A stretch of 64,000 bases of DNA, taken from Stereocaulon alpinum. Taxonomy: Eukaryota; Ascomycota; Lecanoromycetes; Lecanorales; Stereocaulaceae. The translations under genes and the position numbers were made by a program. Positions 25,348 to 34,100 of the stretch are shown here, piece after piece (positions within the stretch are counted from its first letter, which is position 1; every line of letters starts with the position of its first letter). Where the stretch lies: contig JAEUBA010000023.1 of assembly GCA_018257865.1 (NCBI GenBank), positions 248,001-312,000 on the forward strand, given 5' to 3'. The notes beneath the pieces are model-generated. The model was not told the origin of the DNA, did no database searches, and saw only the letters and a list, made by a program, of their open reading frames with translations.

Positions 25348-25815
25348 ATGCCCATCTCCATGCCCATCTCCATGGGCCGTGAGAAGTCCACCAGCGTTGC
25401 AAAATCCGTCGAACTCATCAAGAGAGATCAAACCGCGTGCTCACCGAGCCTTAGCAATATCCTTGTTCAACAATGGGAGCCAGATGGACCATCCCTACAA
25501 CAAGACAGGACCAAATCAGCAAGTCTACGTATTATCCAACCCAACATAGGTGACAACAATAAAGTTCATATGTCAGCCTCGGGCGAGCCAGCGCAGTCAG
25601 CCAAATACACTGGAGGCCTCAACATAATCCATGTCTGGACAAATACCCGCCCGAGTGGCCATGCTAAGCCCTCACTCTTGCGACCCGCTAAGGGTGAGAC
25701 AACTCACCACCAAATTGAAAGTCGCAGTAAGCAACCTTACTCTCTTTCAATCCTACACTTCAATAGCGCTGTGACGCCCAGCCCACCCGCCGAAATCACG
25801 GCGACTGATGCCTAA
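25348..25815 (+). CDS. Weak candidate gene, 155-aa hypothetical protein
   Basis: The frame starts at an ATG in a favourable context (CACCATGCC) with a short duplicated start (a 12-base unit, ATGCCCATCTCC, twice in a row). The product is polar with no recognisable domain. Listed only because of the start context and length. Confidence 0.2.
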   Translation: MPISMPISMGREKSTSVAKSVELIKRDQTACSPSLSNILVQQWEPDGPSLQQDRTKSASLRIIQPNIGDNNKVHMSASGEPAQSAKYTGGLNIIHVWTNTRPSGHAKPSLLRPAKGETTHHQIESRSKQPYSLSILHFNSAVTPSPPAEITATDA

Positions 25816-26439
25816 CTTATTGTACTATTTTGAAGCACGGCTCACCACACGACCCGGGCAACGGAGCTGCCAAGCCGAATATCAGAAATCACAAGACGCT
25901 AAAACCTTGTTACGATCCAGGTCAAGGACTGCTTGCATGAACTAATGGGACTGGACCGTACGGGGGCGCTATGCAACCTGCAGGAGACTTGCGGCACGCG
26001 ACTCCCTTCATACTTTCCTCTCCACCTCTTGGTAGCAATTTCTTAACACTGCCGCATTCCTCGGCGCCTCTTCATCAGTGGTCTTGGGGAGCCAACAAGT
26101 GAGGGAGGGGCTGGCTGCTCCACCTCACGGTGCGTCAATAGCAACTTCACTCTTACTGATTCTATTGCTATTCTCTTTGCCTGGCCCAACGCTAACAGTC
26201 TTTATCAGATTTCAGAAACTACTGAAGCAACTGCTGAGACACGAAATGCACAACCACACCATCGCCTTGTCCCTACAGCACCGACCTCGTAAACCAACAT
26301 CAAAGCCTTTGTTCCACCACAGTCTCCTTCAATTTCGCCAATGAAGAAGTTCCTATCCCCCTCGCCGCTTCCTCGCCGCTTCTATCGAATCCTTTGCCAT
26401 TTCACCATTGACTCTCACTAGGACAACGAAACTCGCGAT

Positions 26440-26826
26440 ATGCAAGACTCGTGCTCCAAGACCCAAAGCGCAAGAACAGCTACTAAAGGTGCAGAAACAC
26501 TTTACACTACCTCTACCACGAGAAAAGCACAACGTCAGCGGTACCATACACCCTACATCTACCAACACCCTCCGCCCGCGAACCACCTCCAGAACCACCA
26601 TGCCTACATAAGAAGCAAGAAATCACAGAACCATCGGAACGCATCGCAGACTCCGCTGTTGTTGAACGCTCCCGGGCACGAGCTAAGTAGCCGTTTAACC
26701 CGGGCTCTCAACGCTAAAGTCTGTGCGCTTGCCAGACCGCCTTTGGACGGCGTGAGCTATGATCTCCGGCTTCGGCTTGCCACATGGAGAACCTTCGTAG
26801 AGGAGAACGGTTTCGTAATTGATTAA
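26440..26826 (+). CDS. Weak candidate gene, 128-aa hypothetical protein
   Basis: A polar, Gln/His/Arg-rich frame with no recognised domain. It lies convergent to the cyclotransferase-like gene and ends about 80 bp from it. Could be a spurious frame or part of an untranslated region. Confidence 0.15.
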   Translation: MQDSCSKTQSARTATKGAETLYTTSTTRKAQRQRYHTPYIYQHPPPANHLQNHHAYIRSKKSQNHRNASQTPLLLNAPGHELSSRLTRALNAKVCALARPPLDGVSYDLRLRLATWRTFVEENGFVID

Positions 26827-26908
26827 ATAATTATTTGTACGTGCGTAGTTTTAGTTGATGTGGAGGTGTTTGGTCAATGCTTTATGTTTGTGCTGAAATG
26901 CCGACTTT

Positions 26909-28141
26909 TCATACCACGTGGCCGGCGTCGTGCCGGCTCTTGTCTAAGTCTAATGCTAAATGTGAATCTATATGGCGCACTGATCTTACACCGCTCTTTT
27001 CAACTATAGCAACATTGTCGTCATCGTCGTCATCACAAACGGTCCTCTCCCCATCCCCAAAAAGCCTGGAGAAGAACCCGTCATAACTCTCCCACATACC
27101 CTTGAACAGCGCCCCCGTAATAGCTACCAACCAAGCCGGCGCTCTGCCCTTTTTATCTGCGAATCTATTGTTCAAGCCGAATACTAGCAATATAAAGGGC
27201 AGCCAGATCATGCCGAATATAAATGCTCCAAGTCTTTGTTTTTGATTCGTTATTGTATACGGCCGCAATTGGCGCAAGTACTCTTTGTATTCTTCAGGTA
27301 GGGCATGCTCGTCCGCGCCATCTGATATGAGTTTTAGATACCGAGCTGAAGGCTGTGCATAATTTGGATCATGGCGTGAGATGCGTCCACCCTTTTCTGG
27401 AGGTTTGGTGCCGGGTGGGTAGATGGGGGAGTAGAGTGTATGTGCCTTGAAGGCTTCTGTTGTGGGGACTTCAGGGACTGTGGCTTCGCTAGGAGATAAT
27501 TCGTAGCAGTCGACTAGCACATCTTGATATGAGGCTCCTGCTCCTTCTGTCGCTATTATGTGTGCGAAATCTGCTTTTGTGACTTCGTAAACGGCGCCTA
27601 CGAGGCCTTTTGTCCAGCGGGTTTTGTGGTATTTGGGCTTGTGGGTTCGATTGGGGAGGAGGGCAAGGCTTCTGGAAGACAAGTCTGGTGAAGAGGGAGG
27701 TGGTAGAGGCTTGCGATACTTGGTGTTTGCGAAACAAGGTTCGACGTAGGGTAGGCCAGCGAGGTCGAATGTCATGACTAGCTCTGGGACTACGACGTTC
27801 AATTGCGAGAGGGGGCGGATTCCGCGTTTGCCTTGGAAGGTTTCGGAGGCGAGGTTGGAGCCGTAGGCTAGGTAGAAGACTGTCTCTGGCTGCTTCGTGC
27901 CTGTACCCATCTCTTCTAATGTCCCATTGTTTGCTGCTTCAAGATTGAATGGCCGTTCATGTAAAGATTCTGTCCTGCGCCGCTTGGAAGGGCTGGGTAG
28001 CCATTGCCTGCATATTGGAAGCTTTGAAGGGTTTGGAGTAGTAGCCAAATCGACTTTCTTTATCTTGTTGATGACTGTAACTGCGTGGCTGCCTGCAGCC
28101 ATACTGCCTGATGCTTTCTGGGCCCCCGCTGATCTGAGCAT
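26909..28141 (-). CDS. Gamma-glutamylcyclotransferase-like protein with C-terminal membrane segment, 410 aa
   Basis: The core contains FYLAYGSNLA followed by a long beta-rich stretch ending near IIATEGAG, the signature of the GGCT/GliK-type fold that releases 5-oxoproline from gamma-glutamyl compounds. The first in-frame ATG is 28141; the frame runs on upstream to 28240 but only from a GTG. A GTATGT donor at 28247 and an acceptor-like ACAG just before the ATG suggest a 5'-UTR intron of about 100 nt. The product exceeds cytosolic GGCT (about 190 aa): it has an N-terminal low-complexity part, a hydrophobic segment IFGMIWLPFILLVFGLNN after the catalytic region, and a run of six Asp near the end. 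In fungi GliK-type members work in gliotoxin synthesis, but most relatives are general thiol-metabolism genes; no cluster is visible here. It is divergent from the PPTase gene. Confidence 0.8.
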   Translation of the reverse strand: MLRSAGAQKASGSMAAGSHAVTVINKIKKVDLATTPNPSKLPICRQWLPSPSKRRRTESLHERPFNLEAANNGTLEEMGTGTKQPETVFYLAYGSNLASETFQGKRGIRPLSQLNVVVPELVMTFDLAGLPYVEPCFANTKYRKPLPPPSSPDLSSRSLALLPNRTHKPKYHKTRWTKGLVGAVYEVTKADFAHIIATEGAGASYQDVLVDCYELSPSEATVPEVPTTEAFKAHTLYSPIYPPGTKPPEKGGRISRHDPNYAQPSARYLKLISDGADEHALPEEYKEYLRQLRPYTITNQKQRLGAFIFGMIWLPFILLVFGLNNRFADKKGRAPAWLVAITGALFKGMWESYDGFFSRLFGDGERTVCDDDDDDNVAIVEKSGVRSVRHIDSHLALDLDKSRHDAGHVV

Positions 28142-28504
28142 GACTGTAGCTCGGTTCGTATCAGACGGAGAACAGAAGGTGAGGGTGACAGTGGAGGTGG
28201 AATCCTTTGAAGACCTCGTCTGGGTGGCCCGGGGCCCCACATACCTTCAGAAAAGCCTGGATGAAGTCATGGTAGTGCATTTGTCATTCAATCGTTTGTT
28301 CTCCGTACACTACTTTGATGCCAAGCCGGAGCAGACAAGAACCCGATGCCGACAACAGCACCGATTGGATCTGTCGGTCTCGTTATTGTTGTCAGACAGT
28401 CAAGCTGACTCTTGGATGTCAGACTATACTGTCTCCGTTCGCCATGCAAGAGGCTTTCTATAGCAACCTACTGATCAGGGCGAAGAATAGCGCCTCCGGT
28501 TGCC
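28142..28504. promoter_or_regulatory. Shared divergent upstream region of GGCT-like and PPTase genes
   Basis: A 363-bp gap separates the two head-to-head start codons and must hold both promoters, unless the 5'-UTR intron proposed for the minus-strand gene is real, in which case the promoter space is about 250 bp. No specific factor site can be supported by eye. Confidence 0.5.
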
Positions 28505-29404
28505 ATGAGCAAGCCCGAAGTCTTTCGTTGGCTCCTCGATGTCCAGCCAATCTGGCCAGTTGACGAAAGCAACGGTACTTCATTAGCAGCACGCGAAGCT
28601 ACGATTCAATGGTCAAAGGGCAAGGAAGCTCAGTATGCTCTGGATCTCCTCACCGGCGAAGAGCGTGCCAAGGTCCTCCGCTTCTACAGACCGAGCGATG
28701 CCAAACTGTCTCTCGGGTCATGTCTACTCAAGCGCCGTGCAATATCCTCCAAATGCAAAGTTTTATGGCCCGAAGCGATAATTAGCGAAGACGGCAATCG
28801 AAAGCCCTGCTACAAGCCCCTCAAACCCGACGGCCAAGCCTTGGAATTCAATGTCTCACACCATGGCACGCTGGTTGCGCTGGTTGGCTCCCTGAGCAAA
28901 GAGTTAAAACTGGGGGTGGATATCGTGAGAATGAATCGGGAGAAAGACCATGCTATGGTCATGAAAGAGGGCTTTCAGGCTTGGGCTAATACTTACGAAT
29001 CTGTTTTCTCGGCGCGGGAGGTCAAAGATATCGCGGAATATGTTGCACCTATGCACGAGGATCCGCAGGAAATGATCAGAGCTAAGCTTCGCCACTTCTA
29101 CGCTCATTGGTGTCTTAAAGAAGCTTATGTTAAGATGACGGGTGAGGCGTTACTGGCATCGTGGTTGAAGGATTTGGAGTTTCGACATGTGCAGGTGCCT
29201 TCGCCCAGCACCCAGGAAGGTAATGACTGGGGCCAAGCATGTAAGGATGTTGAGATCTGGTTTCATGGTAAAAGGGTGAACGATGTTCAATTAGAGATAC
29301 AGGCTTTCAGGGACGACTATATGATTGCAACGGCGTCTTCTAACGTCGACGCTTCGCTATCCGCTTTTGAGGAGCTTAACCTCGAGAAGGATGTCCATCA
29401 CTAA
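28505..29404 (+). CDS. 4'-phosphopantetheinyl transferase (Sfp/NpgA type), 299 aa
   Basis: Single exon. The product carries the Sfp-type signatures in order: FNVSHHGTLVAL (nucleotide/CoA pocket), GVDIV (Mg-binding Asp), FSAREVKDI, and the W-x-x-K-E-A motif in WCLKEAYVKMTGEAL. The enzyme transfers phosphopantetheine from CoA to Ser of carrier domains. In filamentous fungi one such enzyme (NpgA/CfwA) activates all polyketide and nonribosomal peptide synthases and the alpha-aminoadipate reductase of lysine synthesis, so loss blocks siderophores, pigments and lysine. Length fits this family. A strong hairpin lies about 100 bp downstream of the stop. Confidence 0.92.
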   Translation: MSKPEVFRWLLDVQPIWPVDESNGTSLAAREATIQWSKGKEAQYALDLLTGEERAKVLRFYRPSDAKLSLGSCLLKRRAISSKCKVLWPEAIISEDGNRKPCYKPLKPDGQALEFNVSHHGTLVALVGSLSKELKLGVDIVRMNREKDHAMVMKEGFQAWANTYESVFSAREVKDIAEYVAPMHEDPQEMIRAKLRHFYAHWCLKEAYVKMTGEALLASWLKDLEFRHVQVPSPSTQEGNDWGQACKDVEIWFHGKRVNDVQLEIQAFRDDYMIATASSNVDASLSAFEELNLEKDVHH

Positions 29405-29504
29405 ACCAAGACCCATGGACGAAAATTACTTGTCTGCTCATGGCAGCAAAGTTGACTTGGGAAATTCTCAATGCAAAGTGGCTGGTCCCGATCCAACATC
29501 GAAG

Positions 29505-29534
29505 ACTCAAGCTCGCGCTGGTGCGAGCTTGAGT
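29505..29534. repeat. Perfect 12-bp inverted repeat, 6-nt loop, downstream of PPTase gene
   Basis: Arms at 29505-29516 (actcaagctcgc) and 29523-29534 (gcgagcttgagt) are exactly complementary, with loop gctggt. It would fold into a stable hairpin if it lies in the PPTase 3' UTR; position about 100 bp past the stop codon makes that likely. Confidence 0.8.
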
Positions 29535-29784
29535 ATGCGCTTGTTGCGCCTGATGGACTGACTGGCTTAAACTTTGATCGGACGGTACCGATAGATTGAA
29601 TCAGGACTATTTGCTGCACCCCAAACGTCAGGAGCGCTTCTCCAGCCTTGCGGACCCTGTCTCATCGATGTCTCATCTCCCACATGCCTGGCGGCTACCG
29701 GTCGTGCAGACACGAGATACTAATTGCGGAGAATAATATCTTTCCCTGCTAGTCCATCTCCTTCCCATCGTTTGGCGTATTTTG

Positions 29785-30385
29785 ATGCTCCTCAGAATGA
29801 GATTTTGCAAGGCCTCTAAATTTGGCTTTGTATCTCAGTTGTGCACGCTCGTTTTCGCCGTGAGCGCACCTCCCACCGACCCTGCACCGGTATCCCCGTT
29901 CAGCGTAGATGTCGGTTCAACCACGCCTTTCACCTTGAGCCTCCCAGGCCCAAGAAAGTAAGCCCGACCCATCCTTAGTACAGCTGGGCAACCAAGCTAA
30001 ACATCCTAGTACTACCCTGCTACCTCCCGAGCCGTTCAATTACCCAGTCCCCACGTCACACCAAACACTGATATTCTCCGACTATGGTCCACCTCTCATG
30101 GAGAATGACACCTTCCTCTGCCTCCTTCTCGCCGCAAGTAACGTCATTCGATTACTGAATAGTGGAGGGGATAGGCCTGTACCGGTCCGAGATTTAGTGT
30201 ATGCTGTTGGAGGAGTCCATTTGGAGATTTGGCCCATGAGCACATTGACTTGGGGAATGTTTGGCACGACGATTACAGGGCTGAAGGATTTCTTTTATAA
30301 TTACGAGAGTATTCACGTTGAATTTTCGATTAAGGAGCAGGGAATTCAGGGGCTAGTGGGAAGGGGGTTGCTTACTCGCTATTGA
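29785..30385 (+). CDS. Small secreted protein of unknown function, 182 aa
   Basis: Two exons, 29785-29957 and 30010-30385, joined over a 52-nt intron with donor GTAAGC, branch GCTAAAC and acceptor CCTAG; phases match. The N-terminus has a hydrophobic stretch ending FVSQLCTLVFAVSA before PPTDP, a signal peptide with cleavage after Ala. The start could also be the second ATG at 29797. The mature part has only one or two cysteines, so it is not a typical Cys-rich effector; its second half (LLAASNVIRLLNSGGDR, then GGVHLEIWPMSTLTWG) alternates hydrophobic and polar residues like a compact globular domain. I do not recognise the family. Confidence 0.65.
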
Positions 30386-31168
30386 TCATGGGCCGAGAGC
30401 AGGTGGGATGTGCGAATAGGAAGGAACCCCGAGATGTTGAAAGGGAGGGTTCGCAAAGGTGGAGATTAGATTCTGAGCGTGAAAGGACGTGGTGAGCCTT
30501 TCATAATCGAATTGCAGGTTGCAGAGCTATTTCGGCTACAGAAATTGAGAAAGCAAAGATCTTCGCCCTCAGAAAGAATTAGAAATCAATGGTCCTTGAC
30601 TCACGTTCAGCAAAGTGTTCGCAAGATCCGGTTCGGACAGATCAGAACGGCATGAGCATTCTACAAGCCCCAAACCCATGGCCGAGTCACATTACGACTG
30701 ACTTGGCGTGTGATATCCGTCAAAGCATAGCAATAGTACCATCTACAAATGATTCCTCACAAACTTCGTGTAACCGAGCCAGTATTACGACTACTGCTTG
30801 CGAATGGCAAGCTAAACTTCTGGTGACTTTATGGAGGTTCAGATCAGTCCAGTACAACATGCTGACCATGATGACGCGCCCTGAACCGGACGGGAAGCTT
30901 GAAGTGAAGCCGCCAAAACGCGCTATTCCCATAGTCTCAAGATACAACATCCTCCTCCATCTGTCACAACTAACCCATTTGAGATCAGTCTTGATCACTG
31001 TTCATCGCATTCACAATGGCGCCTTTTCAAAAGTATCATCGTCCGGTTTAATTTGTTGAGTGCCCTTGTCTGTCACGCACCTGTGGTCAATAGCCTTCTC
31101 AGAGTGCATTGCAGCAGATCCCTTCCTCTGAGTGCCCAACGCGTTCATCCTCACGCTTACAACCCACA
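30386..31168. other. Intergenic, no supported gene
   Basis: A 156-codon plus-strand frame at 30589-31059 shows no domain and is probably chance. The right part is the upstream region of the Red1-like gene. Confidence 0.45.
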
Positions 31169-34100
31169 ATGCCGAGAAGCGCTGTCCAACAAAGTAACGA
31201 AGGTGTCTCGCGACTAATGGAGTTTGCAAGCTATCTCCGCGCAGCCTGCGGAAGTGTGGGAGCTATCGTGTAAGTGATTGCTTGCCTACCCAATGCATTC
31301 TTGTACTCTAACTTTACGACCTGCAGTCTTCCTAGGAAGCTCTTCACAGCTGTCAAAAACTTACGACCAACGATGGAAGAGATCACTGCGATCGTGCAAG
31401 CAATTGAGTCGACGGAATCTTCCCTATGCAAACGCCTCGACAGAGAGGGTCTCGTGGTCTTATGTAGAGTCCTATCTCGTTCTGAGGCTTGCCTCGCGCA
31501 AGAACGGGGCCTCTGTTTGATTGCGGTAGGTCGTTGTCTCCGATCTGTAGTTCTGTTCACTCACACTAAGCAGGAAGTGTTGTACGATGATCACACTGAC
31601 ACGACCGTAGAGGTCGCTGCCAAAGCCAGCAAGAAGAATTTGTTGGGTAAACATGCTTTAAGCACTCTCATCAGCGGCTTCATAGATGTCGGATCCCCAG
31701 AGGAGAATCGACGATGGGTAAGGTTGTGATCCACTATCGAAAGACCTGTACTAATCACCTTTGTCAGATGGGAGTACTCGCACTAGAGTTGCTTCAGGGC
31801 TGTCCGGAAAACGTCGCCAGGCTACAGCAGTCCGGCGCTGACAGACTGTAAGCTATCTTTTCATCAATATTCGGAATTACAATAGTTGATATCGGTCTTT
31901 AGGAGAGCACTGAGCGAAGTCATCAAACATGGGAGGTGTCAAGTGCTCAAAATACTCGCTGGATCCATGATCAGAATTATGCTCCATCATGGCCTTCCAC
32001 CTGAAGAGCTTTGGCCCAATGAATCCGACCAAGAGCTTTACGCTCACTTTCCAAAGAGTAGCCACCACGATACATCATGGATCCTGGCATTTGAAGAATT
32101 CATCGATGAGCTCGTCCTTGGAGATGTCCTAACACAAGAGTAATTGGGCAATGCATGACAAGCTCTCAGGATCAATCTAACTTTGTTACAGGCGATCAGA
32201 TATCTTCTTCGCATATGCTCTGAGCGTTGGAAATACAGTCTACAATACTGAAGGCGAATCAGCGATTCTGGTGACGATCGCTGAAGCTCTAAAGATCATC
32301 GTCTCGGCGTCGCCAACGGATTCGGCAAAGTACATTGATATACCCCTCGAGAATATTCGGCAGGTCACCCTTCAGTCTCAACTTAACGAACAGTCGCAGA
32401 CGTCAAGCTATGCGTTGATCATCCACCTTACCTCAACGACTGAGCATACATGCTACCTCAATGCTCTGAGGCAAAGCGACGAGAGCATCCAGCTTGCTTT
32501 CATGTCGGAGGCTCATGCAAATACTATTAAGAATACTCTACTATCCAGCCAAAGCCACTTGGTTACGATGAGTCAGCCACAGCAACCAATCAATTGCTCT
32601 GGGTCCATTCAGGATTGTGTACTGGTTGGGCCTGATCCAGCATCAACGAGCGACGAAGCTGTCCAAGAAACTATCTCACAAGCAGCGTCTCAGGTCGGTC
32701 CACGTCCACCATCCGTTACCGTGCCTGCAGCTATGAGTACGCCCGCCGCGGCATTCCGCGTCAAAACAACACAGCTGAGCGTAAGTGGAACTAGCTTACG
32801 GCCCGACGATGCTGACAAAAAGAAATGGGCTGCCCCCACCGTTTTCCACGCAATGGAGGGCATTCCAGTCGGCCTATCATCGAATGTGATAAACCCACGT
32901 ACCGGAGCAGAATCTCAGCAGCCTACTATCAATTCAGCAAAGGCAGTTAGCTTACGGCCTCCTACGCAAGATGGTCCTTCCAGAGACCTAGGAATTGCCT
33001 CAAACTCTGGGCTACCCAGCTCGATGAGTTGGCAAACAGGGCTTGCTGCAATCGAGAATGCCCCAGAGCTCGGGTCATTGACCAGAACCCATCCAGAACA
33101 GGATGTTCGACAAGCTACGCCACATGAGGATCCGGGCTACGATAGCTCTTACGATATCAGTCCAAGGCCCGCTAAAGACATTTCACAAGATCCGATCAAT
33201 CAGACACCGCCACTACCTACCTTAACGCAAGCTTCCAAATTGCGGACTGGAATGCCAAGCCGATCAGACATAGGCAGTGGAAATCTACAGAAAGCGCCTC
33301 CCCACAATGTTTGTAAGAGCCTTCGAATTGATAACGGAAAGATCGAGATTGGCGCAGAATCCTTGCCAAGCAGGGACCGTGAGCCGTCGGGTAAGCATAG
33401 CCCAAAGAGCGTTGCAGAGCATACAGTCGAAGGAAGCAAGACGGCACTTAACGCCAAGGTCAAGCGAGAAATTCAGAAGACACAGCCTACGAAGAAGGCT
33501 ACATTGACCAAGAGGTTTGACAATAACGTATTGGACGAGAACGAGGCCGATGGCAATGAGTTTGACCTTCCTGAGTCTCCCGAGCAGCCCAACTCCAAGG
33601 CCACAGCAACGCCATCTAGAGCCAAGGTGCAGGGTCGAAACCGAGTGGTCCCCAAGCCGGATACGACGAAAATTTCTAAGAATGCTGCTGCTGTTCCTCA
33701 AATTGCGACTACCACAAAACCCGTGTCAACCTCCAAAGCTTCAAAGAACGGTCTCGTCCGGCGTACCAAGCCCACAAAGCTTATGGACATTGAAGAGGAA
33801 AATGGGACGAACTGGGATCCTGACCTTGAGCTGAGCGACGGTGACCGTGGCATGCGTCCACGCCCAGTTACAAAAGCAAAAGCTATTGGTAAGCAGCCGG
33901 CCAAACCGGATAAAGCACATAAGCCAACCAAAATTCAATCAAAGACGAAGAGATATGAGACACAAGAAACAGCCAGAGCTGCGGCGAAACCAAGAGCTGT
34001 ACTCACTACACTGAACAAGCCTCGGCCTAGGCGTGCTGCGGCTAACAAGGCAAACCAAAAGATTATGGAAATGGAGGATCTTGACGAGATCCTTGACGAT

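Larger units (their letters stand above)
22383..26908. other. Gene-poor 4.5-kb stretch
   Basis: No frame longer than 191 codons and none with a domain I recognise. Includes the promoter side of the sugar transporter. Three weak frames (24124-24699 minus, 25348-25815 plus, 26440-26826 plus) are the only candidates. No terminal repeats or transposase remnants were seen by eye. Confidence 0.45.

Noticed and set aside
28142..28240. Upstream extension of the GGCT-like protein from a GTG codon
   Set aside because: No ATG; sequence looks like 5' UTR with possible intron. ATG at 28141 is preferred.
30589..31059. 156-codon plus-strand frame
   Set aside because: No domain, low-complexity composition, no splice continuation.
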